Made by a program: the position numbers and the translations under genes. From Catenulispora sp. EB89 (GTDB lineage Bacteria > Actinomycetota > Actinomycetes > Streptomycetales > Catenulisporaceae), in assembly GCF_041261445.1 (NCBI RefSeq), contig NZ_JBGCCU010000002.1, positions 558,001-622,000 of the forward strand: DNA of 64,000 nt. Direction: 5' to 3'. The notes under the pieces were generated by a model. The model saw only the letters and a program-made list of their open reading frames with translations, was not told where the DNA came from and ran no database searches. Positions 1 through 8,266 of this stretch are shown here, one piece after another; position 1 is the first letter of the stretch; every line of letters starts with the position of its first letter.

Positions 1-80
1 GCGCGGCCCGGCACAGCGCGGCGCAGCCACCGGGAGCGGATTCGCAGACGGACACGGGCGGGTCTTTCCGGGCAGCGCGG

Positions 81-99
81 TCAGGGTAGCCTCACCTTA
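81..99 (-). promoter_or_regulatory. Iron-box-like operator (IdeR/DmdR type)
   Basis: Read on the minus strand, the 19 bases TAAGGTGAGGCTACCCTGA match the actinobacterial iron box TTAGGTTAGGCTAACCTAA at 15 of 19 positions. The nearest gene to the right (211-504) ends towards the site, so the box most likely controls a minus-strand gene that begins left of the window, possibly a siderophore or iron-uptake gene. That target is inferred. Confidence 0.55.
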
Positions 100-210
100 C
101 CCTTGGCACACGGAGTCCTACCCTCTGTGCCCTCCCCGCTCGCCCAAACCGGTGACCTGGTGCGGCGCGACCTGCGGCGGCACCGACCGGGGTCCTCCCC
201 GAAGGGGCCT

Positions 211-504
211 CTACCCGAAGGCGTCGTTCAGCACGCGCCGCAGCACGCCGCCGACCGCCAGGTACACGATGGTGGCGAGCCCGTAGTTCAGGAACACGTT
301 CAGCTTCGGGCTCTTGGGGGTGAACAGGTCCTTGAACCAGGTCGCGAAGAAGCCAGCCCAGTCCGAGTCCGTCCGCACGATGTCGTTCTGACCGTTGGCG
401 CCGATCAGCACGAACACGATGTACCCGACCAGGATGATCGCGATGACGGTGACGGCCACGAAGACCAGGTCTCCGGCCGCCCGCTTGCCTCCTGCTCCAG
501 CCAT
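211..504 (-). CDS. Small two-helix membrane protein
   Basis: The 97-residue product has a short charged N-terminus, a strong membrane segment at about residues 13-36, a polar stretch with a DWAGFFATWFKDLF aromatic motif, and a second hydrophobic segment at about 71-90. The start is the ATG at 504; longer frames upstream would run through the divergent phosphatase gene. I do not recognise a named family. It stands alone and faces away from the HAD gene, with which it shares the 505-561 intergenic space. Confidence 0.7.
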   Translation of the reverse strand: MAGAGGKRAAGDLVFVAVTVIAIILVGYIVFVLIGANGQNDIVRTDSDWAGFFATWFKDLFTPKSPKLNVFLNYGLATIVYLAVGGVLRRVLNDAFG

Positions 505-561
505 GGCTCCCCGTTGCCCGCCGCCGGGCGGCGAAAACGTGTTCGGCGATACCCTGTTCGC

Positions 562-1179
562 ATGATCGCGACCCCTCTGACCGTGGGCTTCGACCTTGAC
601 ATGACCCTGATCGACTCGCGGCCGGGCATCCACGCGACGATGACCGAGCTGTCCCGGCGCACCGGCGTGCACATCGACGCCGACGCCGCGGTCACCCGGC
701 TCGGGCCGCCGCTGGAGGAGGAGCTGGTGCGCTGGTTCCCGGCCGGCGAGATCGACGCGGCCGGGGACGAGTACCGGAAGCTGTATCCGGAGTTCGCGAT
801 CGCGCCGACGCCGGCGCTGCCCGGCGCGGCCGAGGCGTACGCGGCGATCCGCGAGCGCGGCGGCCGGATCATGGTCGTCACCGCCAAGTACGGACCCAAC
901 GCGGCGCTGCACCTGGAACACCTCGGCCTGGTCCCGGACATCCTCGTCGGCTGGCACTGGGGCCCGAAGAAGGGCGAGGCGCTGCGCGAGCACGGCGCGA
1001 CGGTCTACGTCGGCGACCACATCGGCGACATCCTGGGCGCGCGGGCGGCCGGGGCGGTCGCGGTCTCGGTGGCCACCGGGCCGGTCAGCGCCGCCGATCT
1101 GGCCGCCGCCGGGGCCGACACCGTGCTCCCCGACCTGCGTGGTTTCCCGGCGTGGCTCGACGGGTATCTGGCCGCCTGA
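562..1179 (+). CDS. HAD-superfamily hydrolase (phosphatase-like)
   Basis: The 205-residue protein has all four HAD motifs: DLDMT at 11-15 (nucleophile Asp11, acid Asp13), VVTAK around 105-109, Lys136/137, and VGDHIGD around 150-156. The 1990s-style phosphoglycolate phosphatase/5'-nucleotidase subgroup has this size and a helical cap after motif I, as here. Such enzymes hydrolyse small phosphomonoesters in the cytosol; the substrate cannot be read from the sequence. The ATG at 562 is chosen because the DxD motif then lies close to the N-terminus, as usual for the family. Confidence 0.88.
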   Translation: MIATPLTVGFDLDMTLIDSRPGIHATMTELSRRTGVHIDADAAVTRLGPPLEEELVRWFPAGEIDAAGDEYRKLYPEFAIAPTPALPGAAEAYAAIRERGGRIMVVTAKYGPNAALHLEHLGLVPDILVGWHWGPKKGEALREHGATVYVGDHIGDILGARAAGAVAVSVATGPVSAADLAAAGADTVLPDLRGFPAWLDGYLAA

Positions 1180-1332
1180 TCGGACCCGCTTCCGGGCCCG
1201 GCAGCCCCGTCCCGAGCTGCCCCGGAGTTCCCGGTCGGACCCTGGGATAACCCTGCCCAAGGCGGGTGTTTCCTGGTTACGCTTACCCCGCAAGAGTGAA
1301 TCACCGACGACAGCAGACGCGAGGGTCCCACC

Positions 1333-1728
1333 GTGCCTACCGGCAAGATCAAGTGGTACGACACCGAAAAGGGTTTCGGCTTCATCACCCGCGACGACGG
1401 GCCCGACGTGTTCATGCACTCCTCCGCTCTGCCCGCGGGCACAGCGGAGCTCAAGAGCGGCCAGCGGGTCGAGTTCGGGGTGGCCGCGGGCAAGCGCGGC
1501 GACACCGCGATAGGCGTGAAGCTGCTGGAGACCCGGCCGAGCGTGGAGGCCGCGGTCGCGGCCCGCGACCGCAAGCCGGCCGAGGACATGGTGGTCATCG
1601 TCGAGGACGTGATGAAGCTGCTCGACGGGATGTCCGAGACCTTCCGCCGGGGCAAGTACCCGGACAAGGCCACCTCGCGCAAGCTCGCCGGCGTGCTGCG
1701 GGCGGTCGCGGACCAGCTGGAGAGCTGA
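1333..1728 (+). CDS. Cold-shock domain protein with C-terminal extension
   Basis: The first 65 or so residues form a cold-shock domain with RNP1 KGFGFI at 13-18 and RNP2 VFMHSS at 26-31, which bind single-stranded RNA or DNA. A further ~60 residues follow (a predicted helical tail with a KYPDKATSRKLAGVLRAVADQL segment), so at 131 aa this is about twice the length of CspA. This long form is typical of actinobacteria. The start is a GTG with GAGGG about 10 bases upstream. It is probably an RNA chaperone; the role of the tail is unknown. Confidence 0.9.
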   Translation: MPTGKIKWYDTEKGFGFITRDDGPDVFMHSSALPAGTAELKSGQRVEFGVAAGKRGDTAIGVKLLETRPSVEAAVAARDRKPAEDMVVIVEDVMKLLDGMSETFRRGKYPDKATSRKLAGVLRAVADQLES

Positions 1729-1776
1729 GCGGGCCACCACATCGTGAACGGCTATGCCGCATCCGCCGGCCCGCTC
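1727..1776 (+). terminator. Long-loop hairpin between csp and PLP enzyme
   Basis: GAGCGGGCC at 1727-1735 is perfectly complementary to GGCCCGCTC at 1768-1776, with a roughly 32-base loop that can itself fold. It begins at the stop codon of the cold-shock gene and ends 14 bases before the next ATG. It is probably a terminator for the cold-shock gene, with no U-tract, but could be a leader structure. Confidence 0.4.
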
Positions 1777-1790
1777 GCATAATCACTTCC

Positions 1791-2990
1791 ATGAGCGCTG
1801 ATCGGAACATAGCCCGGGTAACCGCCACAGCAGCCGTCCACGCGGGGCGAACCGCCACGAACCCGACTCCGCCGATCGACCTGTCGGCGACCTACTACCT
1901 GCCCGGCGTCGACGCCGGCGGCGAGAGCTACGAATCGCTCACCGCCGGCGGCCCGCCGACCGCCGAGGGCGGCCTGGTCTACCAGCGGATGTGGAACCCG
2001 ACCACGGCCGGCTTCGAGCGCGCGCTGGCCGAGCTGGAAGGCCTGCCCGAGGCGGTGTCGTTCGCCAGCGGCATGGCCGCCATCACCGCGTGCCTGCTGG
2101 CCGCGACGGCCACCGCAGCCGCCGACGGCAAGCGGCACGTGGTGGCCCTGCGGCCGATCTACGGCGGCACCGACGGCCTGCTCACGAAGGGCACCCTGGG
2201 CACCGAGGTGACCTGGGTCGACGGCCCGGCCGACATCGCCCCGGCGATCGCCGCGCGCCCGGACACCGCGCTGGTCGTGGTGGAGACCCCGGCGAACCCG
2301 ACCGCGCGCCTGCTCGACCTCGACGCGGTCGCGGCGGCCTGCGGGGACGTGCCGTACCTGGTGGACTCGACGTTCGCCACGCCGGTCCTGCAGCAGCCGG
2401 CCCGGCACGGCGCGACGCTGGTCGTGCACAGCGCGACGAAGTACCTCGGCGGACACTGCGACGTCCTCGGCGGCGTGGTGGCGACCACCCCGGAGTGGGC
2501 CGCGCGGCTGCGCGACATCCGGATCCAGACCGGCGGCCTGCTTCATCCGATCGCCGGCTACCTGCTGCACCGAGGCTTGCAGACGCTGCCGCTGCGTGTG
2601 AAGCGCTCCTCGGAGACCGCGGGAACGGTCGCCACGTGGCTGGCCGCGCACCCGGCCGTGGAACGCGTCCACTACCCCGGGCTCCCCGGCGGCGACCCGG
2701 ACGGCCTGATCGGCCCGGACAAGCAGATGCTGCTGCCCGGCGCGATGCTCTCCTTCGAGATGCGCGGCGGCTACGACGCGGCGGCCACGGTCGCCGAGAA
2801 CGTGAAGCTGATCCTGCACGCGGCCTCGCTCGGCGGCGCCGAATCGCTGATCACGCACCCGGCCTCCCTGAGCCACCGGCACGTCGCGCCGAACGCGCGG
2901 CCGGACGGCGGGCTGCTGCGGTTCTCGGTCGGGCTGGAGGACGCAGAAGACCTCATCGAAGACCTCGAAGCCGCGTTCGCGAAGATCTGA
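1791..2990 (+). CDS. Cystathionine gamma-lyase/synthase family PLP enzyme
   Basis: The 399-residue protein belongs to the Cys/Met metabolism PLP family. It shows ATYYLPG near the N-terminus, SGMAA at 93-97, ETPANPT at 165-171, the cofactor-contacting Asp192 (VDSTFATP) and the Schiff-base Lys217 in HSATKYLGGH. Members cleave or form cystathionine in transsulfuration; lyase versus synthase versus methionine gamma-lyase cannot be decided by eye. The ATG at 1791 has no Shine-Dalgarno but lies 7 bases after a CATAAT hexamer (1778-1783), so a leaderless mRNA is possible. Confidence 0.88.
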   Translation: MSADRNIARVTATAAVHAGRTATNPTPPIDLSATYYLPGVDAGGESYESLTAGGPPTAEGGLVYQRMWNPTTAGFERALAELEGLPEAVSFASGMAAITACLLAATATAAADGKRHVVALRPIYGGTDGLLTKGTLGTEVTWVDGPADIAPAIAARPDTALVVVETPANPTARLLDLDAVAAACGDVPYLVDSTFATPVLQQPARHGATLVVHSATKYLGGHCDVLGGVVATTPEWAARLRDIRIQTGGLLHPIAGYLLHRGLQTLPLRVKRSSETAGTVATWLAAHPAVERVHYPGLPGGDPDGLIGPDKQMLLPGAMLSFEMRGGYDAAATVAENVKLILHAASLGGAESLITHPASLSHRHVAPNARPDGGLLRFSVGLEDAEDLIEDLEAAFAKI

Positions 2991-3106
2991 CGACAGCATC
3001 CGCGGGGATCGGCGAGCGGCCTGCGCGAACACCTGGAGCGCAGGCCACATCACCCGTTTCCCCGTCCCCGCATGCACCGCCGCGGCCCCCGGTGGATAAA
3101 GGCTGC

Positions 3107-3466
3107 ATGGACCCGCTGGAGCTGACGCGCCTGGACTTGCTCTGGGCGCTGGTGCGGGTCCTGCTCGGCGGGATGTTCCTGCGCAGGGCCTGGATCCACC
3201 CCGTCTCGTCCTGGTCCGACCGGCTGCTCGTGCTCGCCCTGGCGGGCGTCGGGGCGGGGCTGGTCTTCGGGATCGTCATGCGGTTCACGGCCGTCTGCGC
3301 GGCGGTGTTGCTGGTGCTCATGCGCGGCAACCCCCTCGTGGACCACCGCCTCGTCTTCGCACTCGTCGTGCTGGGCATCGGCTTCACCACGCTGGGATGG
3401 CGCTACGGGCTCGGGCGGTGGTGGTCCGGGACGCCGCTCGTGCAGCGGCATCCGTGGCTGGCCTGA
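3107..3466 (+). CDS. DoxX-like small membrane protein
   Basis: The 119-residue protein has four hydrophobic segments (about 10-24, 39-60, 62-77 and 84-97) and a C-terminal WWSGTPLVQRHPWLA tail. Size, helix number and the LLGGMFLRRAW start resemble DoxX/DoxD-type membrane proteins, whose function is mostly unknown. The ATG at 3107 follows GGTGGATAAAGG with modest Shine-Dalgarno character. The family call is tentative. Confidence 0.6.
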   Translation: MDPLELTRLDLLWALVRVLLGGMFLRRAWIHPVSSWSDRLLVLALAGVGAGLVFGIVMRFTAVCAAVLLVLMRGNPLVDHRLVFALVVLGIGFTTLGWRYGLGRWWSGTPLVQRHPWLA

Positions 3467-3536
3467 ACGCGGCCGGCGCGGACGGCGCGGAGGCAGGTGT
3501 AGATACAGAGTCCTTCCAGGTGATAGGTCTTCGAGC

Positions 3537-4148
3537 GTGTTCGACAGCAAGCTCTTCCTCGAGGCGTACATCACCCTGTTCGTCATCATGGACCCGCCGG
3601 GAACCCTGCCGATCTTCCTGGCGCTGACCAACGGCCGCAGCAAGGCCCAGCGCACCAAGGCCGCGTGGCAGGCGGCGCTGGTCGCGTTCTGCGTGATCTG
3701 CGTCTTCGCCCTGTTCGGCCAGCAGATCCTGGACTACCTCGGGGTGACCCTGCCGGCGCTGCAGGGCTCCGGCGGCCTGCTGCTCCTGCTGATCGCCCTG
3801 GAGCTGCTGACCGGCCGCAGCGAGGAGCCCTCGCACTCCAACGAGGCGGTGAACGTCGCGCTGGTGCCGCTGGGCACGCCGCTGCTCGCCGGGCCCGGCG
3901 CGATCGTCGCGGTGATGGTGTTCGCCAAGCGCACCGACCACCACTGGTCCGGCGTGCTCGCGGTCGGCGCGGCGATCGTCGCGATCCACATCACGCTCTG
4001 GCTCACCATGCGCTTCTCGGTCCAGGTGATCCGGGTGATCAAGGACTCCGGTGTGACGCTGGTGACGCGGATCGCGGGTCTGCTGCTGTCCGCGATCGCG
4101 GTGCAGATGGTCGCGGACGCCGTGCGCGCATTCGTCAAGGCCGGGTGA
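3537..4148 (+). CDS. MarC/UPF0056 family integral membrane protein
   Basis: The 203-residue protein has about six membrane segments and the family hallmarks LFVIMDPPGTLPIFLALT near the N-terminus and NVALVPLGTPLLAGPGAI in the middle. MarC proteins were named for a neighbouring E. coli antibiotic-resistance locus but have no proven resistance role; an amino-acid or small-solute exporter role has been suggested. The start is the GTG at 3537, which puts the first helix at the expected position. It is followed 14 bases later by an unrelated soluble protein. Confidence 0.88.
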   Translation: MFDSKLFLEAYITLFVIMDPPGTLPIFLALTNGRSKAQRTKAAWQAALVAFCVICVFALFGQQILDYLGVTLPALQGSGGLLLLLIALELLTGRSEEPSHSNEAVNVALVPLGTPLLAGPGAIVAVMVFAKRTDHHWSGVLAVGAAIVAIHITLWLTMRFSVQVIRVIKDSGVTLVTRIAGLLLSAIAVQMVADAVRAFVKAG

Positions 4149-4150
4149 CC

Positions 4151-4156
4151 TAGGAT
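4151..4156 (+). promoter_or_regulatory. -10 element for a probably leaderless mRNA
   Basis: TAGGAT fits the actinobacterial TANNNT -10 motif and ends 6 bases before the GTG at 4163, so transcription would begin at or next to the start codon. There is no Shine-Dalgarno in the gap. No clear -35 is visible. Confidence 0.45.
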
Positions 4157-4162
4157 TTTTCC

Positions 4163-4774
4163 GTGACCTTCGGACAGCAGTTCCTCGACCAGATCGACGC
4201 CTCGGCGCAGGACTTCACCTTCCCGTTCCTGGACCACGGGTTCTATTCGGCGATCGACGTCCGCTTGCACGTCTACCGCGACAGCAAGCACTGGGCGGTC
4301 GTCATCGAGACGGTGGGCTTCAATCCGAAGGCGCGCAGTGTCACCGACGCTCTGACCGGCTACGGCGTGCGCGTCGGCAGCCAGCTGAACCGCGTGGAGA
4401 ACATCGAGGCGCTGATGGACGCCGACGAGAACTATCTCGGCGGCGTCCCGATCCGGGTGCGCGGCAAGGATCTGGCCGTGGACGCGCCGGCCGGCGAGTA
4501 CTTCGCCGAGGTGGTGCGCGAGCTCGTGCCCGAGCACCGTGACCTCCTGCTGGCCGACGAGTCCGAACTGCGGGCGCTGATCCCGGCGGACCTGCCGGAG
4601 ATCCTGCGCCTGGAGGCCTGGCACCACCCGGACGTGCTGGTCGAGCGCCCCAGCCGGGAGGAGACGTTCCAGCTCCTCGCCAAGGTGCTGGACTCCGGGA
4701 ACCCGCACGACTACCGGCCGACGCAGGCGCCGAACACGCACTGGTCGAACTGGCCGGAGTCGGGCAACTCCTAG
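4163..4774 (+). CDS. Conserved-looking soluble protein, function unknown
   Basis: The 203-residue product has no membrane segment or signal peptide. It is acidic and has a mixed alpha/beta look, with motifs FLDHGFYSAIDVRLHVYRD near residue 25 and a C-terminal EAWHHPDVL...PSREETFQLLAKVL stretch. I do not recognise the family. The GTG start is supported by the TAGGAT -10 just upstream and by codon usage through the whole frame. It sits 14 bases after marC and 12 bases before the end of a convergent exporter gene. Confidence 0.72.
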   Translation: MTFGQQFLDQIDASAQDFTFPFLDHGFYSAIDVRLHVYRDSKHWAVVIETVGFNPKARSVTDALTGYGVRVGSQLNRVENIEALMDADENYLGGVPIRVRGKDLAVDAPAGEYFAEVVRELVPEHRDLLLADESELRALIPADLPEILRLEAWHHPDVLVERPSREETFQLLAKVLDSGNPHDYRPTQAPNTHWSNWPESGNS

Positions 4775-4786
4775 GTCAGCGAACGC

Positions 4787-6316
4787 CTAGGCGCTGACCG
4801 GTTCGGCGGTCTTGACCGTCGAACCCGTCGAGCCCGTCGAACCCCCCGCACCCGCAGGCGCGTCCGCGGCCTGATGCGTCGCGGCGGCGGCCAACGCGGC
4901 GCGCATCGCCTTCGCCCCGGGCAGGAAAGCCGCCGTCACCAGCGTCACCGCCGTGCACGCCAGCGCCCACCAGAACGTCGCGCCGTAGGCCGAGGCGACG
5001 CGCGACGCCGTCGGCGCCCCGCCGGCGAGGCCGCGCACCAGGATCACCGCCAGGACCGCGGTGCCGATCGAGCCGCCGACCCGGTTCAGGATGTTGAACG
5101 TCGTGGTGGCCTGCGGGATCGCGGCCCGGCGCAGGGTGCTGTACCCGGCGGCGATCAGCGGGGCCATCACCAGTCCGAGGCCGAGGCCGCGCAGGAACAG
5201 CGGCGCCAGCAGCGCGGCCGCCGACGTGTGCGCGCCGACCAGCGCGAAGGGCAGCGTCGCCGCCGTCGCCACCGCAGTGCCGGTCATCACCAGCACGCGC
5301 GGCCCGACCCGGTTGGTGAGGCGGCCGGCGGCGAAGGTCGACAGCGCCGTTCCGACGCCCTGCGGCGCGAGCACCAGGCCCGAGCGCAGCGGCGAGAAGC
5401 CGTGCGCCTGCTGGAAGTACAGCGGCAGCAGGAACATCGCGCCGAACAGGGTCGCGCCCATCAGCGCGGTGTTCAGCATCGCGACCGCGAAGGCCTTGTC
5501 ACGGAACAGGCGCAGGTCGACCAGCGGCTGGATCCTGGTCCGCAGGCTGTAGAGCACGAACACGGTCACCAGCACCGCTCCGGCCAGCACCGGCCCCCAC
5601 GCGGCCGGCGCGGAGAAGCCGCCGTGGTCGCCGGCCGCCGAGCAGCCGTAGACCAGCGCCGCCAGGCCCGGCGAGATCAGCGCGAAGCCGCGCACGTCGA
5701 AGCGCGCGCCGCCGGCCGGACCCGGGACCGAGGCCGGGACCCAGCGCCGCACCAGCACGATCCCCGCCACGCCGATCGGCACGTTGATGAAGAAGATCCA
5801 GCGCCAGCCCGCCTCGGCCAGCAGCACGCCGCCGACCGCCGGGCCGAGCACCGGGAGCAGGGCCATCGGTATCGACATCACGGCCATCACCCGCGCCATG
5901 TACCGCGGACCGACGTTGCGGCCGAGCAGCGCCTGGCCGACCGGCTGGATCAGGCCGCCGCCGACCGCCTGCAGGACCCGGAAGGCGATCAGGCTCGGGA
6001 TCGACCAGGCCAGCCCGCACAGCACCGAGCCGGCCAGGAACGCGGCCACCGCGACCAGCCACACCCGGCGCCCGCCGAACCGGTCCATGGCCCAGCCGGC
6101 CAGCGGGACCACCACGGACATGGTGAGCAGGTAGGCCGTGGTCACCCAGGCCACGGCGGACAGCGCCGAGCCGAAGCGCTCCGCGAGGGTACGGGTCGCG
6201 ACCGCGACCACGGTGGCGTCGAGCATCGCCATGGCTGCCCCGAGGACCAGCGCGAAGCCGATTCTCAGGTACTCGCGGGGCAGCCGGTCGCCGGCGGGCT
6301 GGGGATTCATCGTCAC
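4787..6316 (-). CDS. DHA2-family (EmrB/QacA) multidrug exporter
   Basis: The 509-residue protein has about 14 hydrophobic segments and the MFS motifs of the drug:H+ antiporter-2 family: LDATVVAVATRTL in helix 1, a WAMDRFGGRRVW motif-A loop, and GPAVGGVLLAEAGWRWIFFINVPIG (motif C region). Such proteins export hydrophobic drugs or endogenous antibiotics across the plasma membrane. The C-terminus ends in a Gly/Thr/Ser-rich tail (GAGGSTGSTGSTVKTAE). The ATG at 6316 has GGAGG upstream; an ATG two codons later is also possible. It diverges from a TetR gene that shares its twin operators. Confidence 0.92.
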   Translation of the reverse strand: MTMNPQPAGDRLPREYLRIGFALVLGAAMAMLDATVVAVATRTLAERFGSALSAVAWVTTAYLLTMSVVVPLAGWAMDRFGGRRVWLVAVAAFLAGSVLCGLAWSIPSLIAFRVLQAVGGGLIQPVGQALLGRNVGPRYMARVMAVMSIPMALLPVLGPAVGGVLLAEAGWRWIFFINVPIGVAGIVLVRRWVPASVPGPAGGARFDVRGFALISPGLAALVYGCSAAGDHGGFSAPAAWGPVLAGAVLVTVFVLYSLRTRIQPLVDLRLFRDKAFAVAMLNTALMGATLFGAMFLLPLYFQQAHGFSPLRSGLVLAPQGVGTALSTFAAGRLTNRVGPRVLVMTGTAVATAATLPFALVGAHTSAAALLAPLFLRGLGLGLVMAPLIAAGYSTLRRAAIPQATTTFNILNRVGGSIGTAVLAVILVRGLAGGAPTASRVASAYGATFWWALACTAVTLVTAAFLPGAKAMRAALAAAATHQAADAPAGAGGSTGSTGSTVKTAEPVSA

Positions 6317-6338
6317 TCCCGGAGGACATGGACTCTCT

Positions 6339-6378
6339 AGTCCAAGTTTTTAGACTCAACAGTCCAAGAGATTAGACT
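6339..6378. promoter_or_regulatory. Twin TetR-type operators between exporter and regulator
   Basis: Two copies of the same inverted repeat, AGTCCAAN4TTAGACT, lie at 6339-6356 and 6361-6378, 22 bases centre to centre. A half site GGTCCAA follows at 6383-6389. The right-hand copy contains a TAGACT -10-like hexamer for the plus-strand regulator gene. They are the obvious binding sites for the adjacent TetR protein, controlling both divergent genes. Confidence 0.8.
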
Positions 6379-6426
6379 GAGGGGTCCAACCGCGCAACGA
6401 GCTTTCGGGCGAGGAGAATGAGCCGC

Positions 6427-7104
6427 ATGAGCGCGACCGCCACGACCCCGACCGCGACCGCCGAGGAGCCGCAGGGCAACCCGAGGAAGCGGCGCGCGAT
6501 CCTCGACGCCGCCGGCACGGTGTTCCTGCGCGACGGCTTCAGCCGCGCCAGCATCGACGCGATCGCGGCCGAGGCGAAGGTCTCGAAGCAGACCGTCTAC
6601 AACCACTTCGGCGACAAAGAGCGCCTGTTCATGGCGATGACCGACGATGTGCAGGACCGCACCACCGCACACGTCATGGAGCTCATGGACCGGGACTTCC
6701 CGGACCCCTCGCAGCTGGCCGGCCCCGAGGACCTGCGCGCCGCGCTGCTCCAGCTGACCGGCGCGTGGATCCGCGTCGTCTACACCGGACCGCTGGTGGC
6801 GCTGCGCAGGCTGGTCGACGCGGAGTCCGACCACCACCCGGACCTGCAGGAGCGCTGGTTCGCCAACGGCCCGGGCCGCACCATGCCGCGGCTGAACAAG
6901 CTGCTCTCAGCGCTGGCCCGGGCCGGGCTGCTCGACGTCCCCACCGAGGTGCTGGCCGTGCCGGACCTGTTGGCGCAGCAGCTGACGTCCCCGGCCGGCT
7001 CGAACGTGCGCCGGATCCCGCGCGAGGCGGACTTCGAGGCCGAGTTCGACCGACGGGTCGCGCAGGGCGTGGACTTCTTCCTGCGGGCCTACGCGCCGCG
7101 CTGA
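6427..7104 (+). CDS. TetR family transcriptional repressor
   Basis: The 225-residue protein carries a TetR N-terminal helix-turn-helix (RAILDAAGTVFLRDGFSRASIDAIAAEAKVSKQTVYNHFGDKERLF, about residues 22-66) and an all-alpha ligand domain behind it. It most likely represses itself and the divergent DHA2 exporter by binding the twin operators, released by a drug-like ligand. The ATG at 6427 is chosen over 6418 because GAGGAG (6411-6416) is 10 bases from the former and only 1 from the latter. Confidence 0.93.
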   Translation: MSATATTPTATAEEPQGNPRKRRAILDAAGTVFLRDGFSRASIDAIAAEAKVSKQTVYNHFGDKERLFMAMTDDVQDRTTAHVMELMDRDFPDPSQLAGPEDLRAALLQLTGAWIRVVYTGPLVALRRLVDAESDHHPDLQERWFANGPGRTMPRLNKLLSALARAGLLDVPTEVLAVPDLLAQQLTSPAGSNVRRIPREADFEAEFDRRVAQGVDFFLRAYAPR

Positions 7105-7139
7105 CGCGGACCGCGCTGAGGCGAACCGTGGAACGAGAT

Positions 7140-7191
7140 GCCGCTCCGACCTACCGTTGCGACCTACCGTTCCGACACACCGCTCCGACAC
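7140..7191. repeat. Four 13-bp imperfect tandem repeats
   Basis: Units at 7140-7152, 7153-7165, 7166-7178 and 7179-7191 follow the pattern rCCGyTsCGACmy. They lie in the non-coding gap after the TetR gene and before the end of the next minus-strand gene. Confidence 0.6.
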
Positions 7192-7249
7192 GCCAAAACG
7201 GCCCGACCGCGAGCGCCCCGCAGCAGGCCGTGAAAAACCCTCGAATCCC

Positions 7250-7633
7250 TTACGGATGCTGCCCGATCGGCACCGACACCGACCCGCCGAGCGGGCACGT
7301 CCACAGCGGGGCCCGCTGCCCGCGCGTGGCCATCATCGGATGCGCGTGGCTCGGCAGGCACGGCGGCCACTCGATGACCCGGCCGCCGATCGACAGATTG
7401 CCCTGCACCAGACGCTGCGTCTGCGCGGCCAGATAGAGCGTGCGCGAGGCCGTGTCCAGCACGGACGCGCCGAGCGTCAGCCGTCCCACCTTCACGCCGG
7501 ACACGATCAGCACGGCCGTGGCGCCCGCCGCCGGCTCGCCCGGGTTCGGGTCCTCCGTCAACTGGCAGTCCAGACCCGCGGCACGCAGATCATGGGCCAC
7601 CGGCTCGAAGGCCTCCAACAGGGACACGTCCAC
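7250..7633 (-). CDS. Uncharacterised protein with Cys/His C-terminal motif
   Basis: The 127-residue protein has no signal or membrane segment. The first 90 residues look like a small alpha/beta fold; the C-terminus carries WPPCLPSHAHPMMA...APLWTCPLGGSVSVPIGQ, a pattern of Cys and His residues that recalls a degenerate metal-binding ribbon seen at the end of short Streptomyces proteins. The ATG at 7633 is the only good start. Function unknown. Confidence 0.65.
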   Translation of the reverse strand: MDVSLLEAFEPVAHDLRAAGLDCQLTEDPNPGEPAAGATAVLIVSGVKVGRLTLGASVLDTASRTLYLAAQTQRLVQGNLSIGGRVIEWPPCLPSHAHPMMATRGQRAPLWTCPLGGSVSVPIGQHP

Positions 7634-7743
7634 GCTTCCAGCGTAAGCGCCGAATCAGCAAATGCACAGACCCTATGCACGTGCAAAACAGACCCTTGTT
7701 TCGACCGGTCGCCCGCCGGACCCCGTCCGGGCCCGATACGCGG

Positions 7744-8244
7744 TCAGTGCACTGTTTCGGTCATGTCAGGGTCGGAATACTCCTGGGTGATCGCATCGTC
7801 ACCGGACGTCTCCGGAGCGACGTTGTAGCGAGTCAACAGCTCGGCAAATCGCGTGATGTCCTCGTCCCCCCAGCCTTCCAGACGCTCGGCGACGGCGGCG
7901 TACCGGCTCTCGGTCACCTGCGCGAGGATGTCGGCCCCGGCCGGCGTCAGGTGGAGCATCTGCGCGCGGTGGTCCTCCGGCGCGGGGCGGCGCTCCAGGA
8001 ACCCGAGGCGTTCCAGCGCCTGCACCTGGCGGCTGACCGTCGACTTGTCCAGGCCGTAGCGCGCGGCGAGGTCCTTGGCCAGGCAGCCGCCGGAGTCCTC
8101 CAGGTGCGCCAGCACCGTGTACGACACCAGCGTCAGCTCCGGGTGCAGCCGGCCGGCGAAGGCCCGCGCGCGCCGCGCGAACACCGTCATCTCGCGCTGG
8201 ATGGCGTCCACCGCCTCGCGGTGACGCGTCTCACTCCCGGTCAC
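7744..8244 (-). CDS. MarR family transcriptional regulator
   Basis: The 166-residue protein has a winged helix-turn-helix of MarR type (SYTVLAHLEDSGGCLAKDLAARYGLDKSTVSRQVQALERLGFLERRPAPEDHRAQMLHLTPAG, about residues 41-105), flanked by dimerisation helices. MarR repressors usually bind phenolic or drug-like ligands. The start is the GTG at 8244. It diverges from a membrane protein gene over an 85-base region with inverted repeats, so it probably controls that gene and itself. Confidence 0.92.
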   Translation of the reverse strand: MTGSETRHREAVDAIQREMTVFARRARAFAGRLHPELTLVSYTVLAHLEDSGGCLAKDLAARYGLDKSTVSRQVQALERLGFLERRPAPEDHRAQMLHLTPAGADILAQVTESRYAAVAERLEGWGDEDITRFAELLTRYNVAPETSGDDAITQEYSDPDMTETVH

Positions 8245-8266
8245 GGTCTCACTCCCTCCAGATAGT

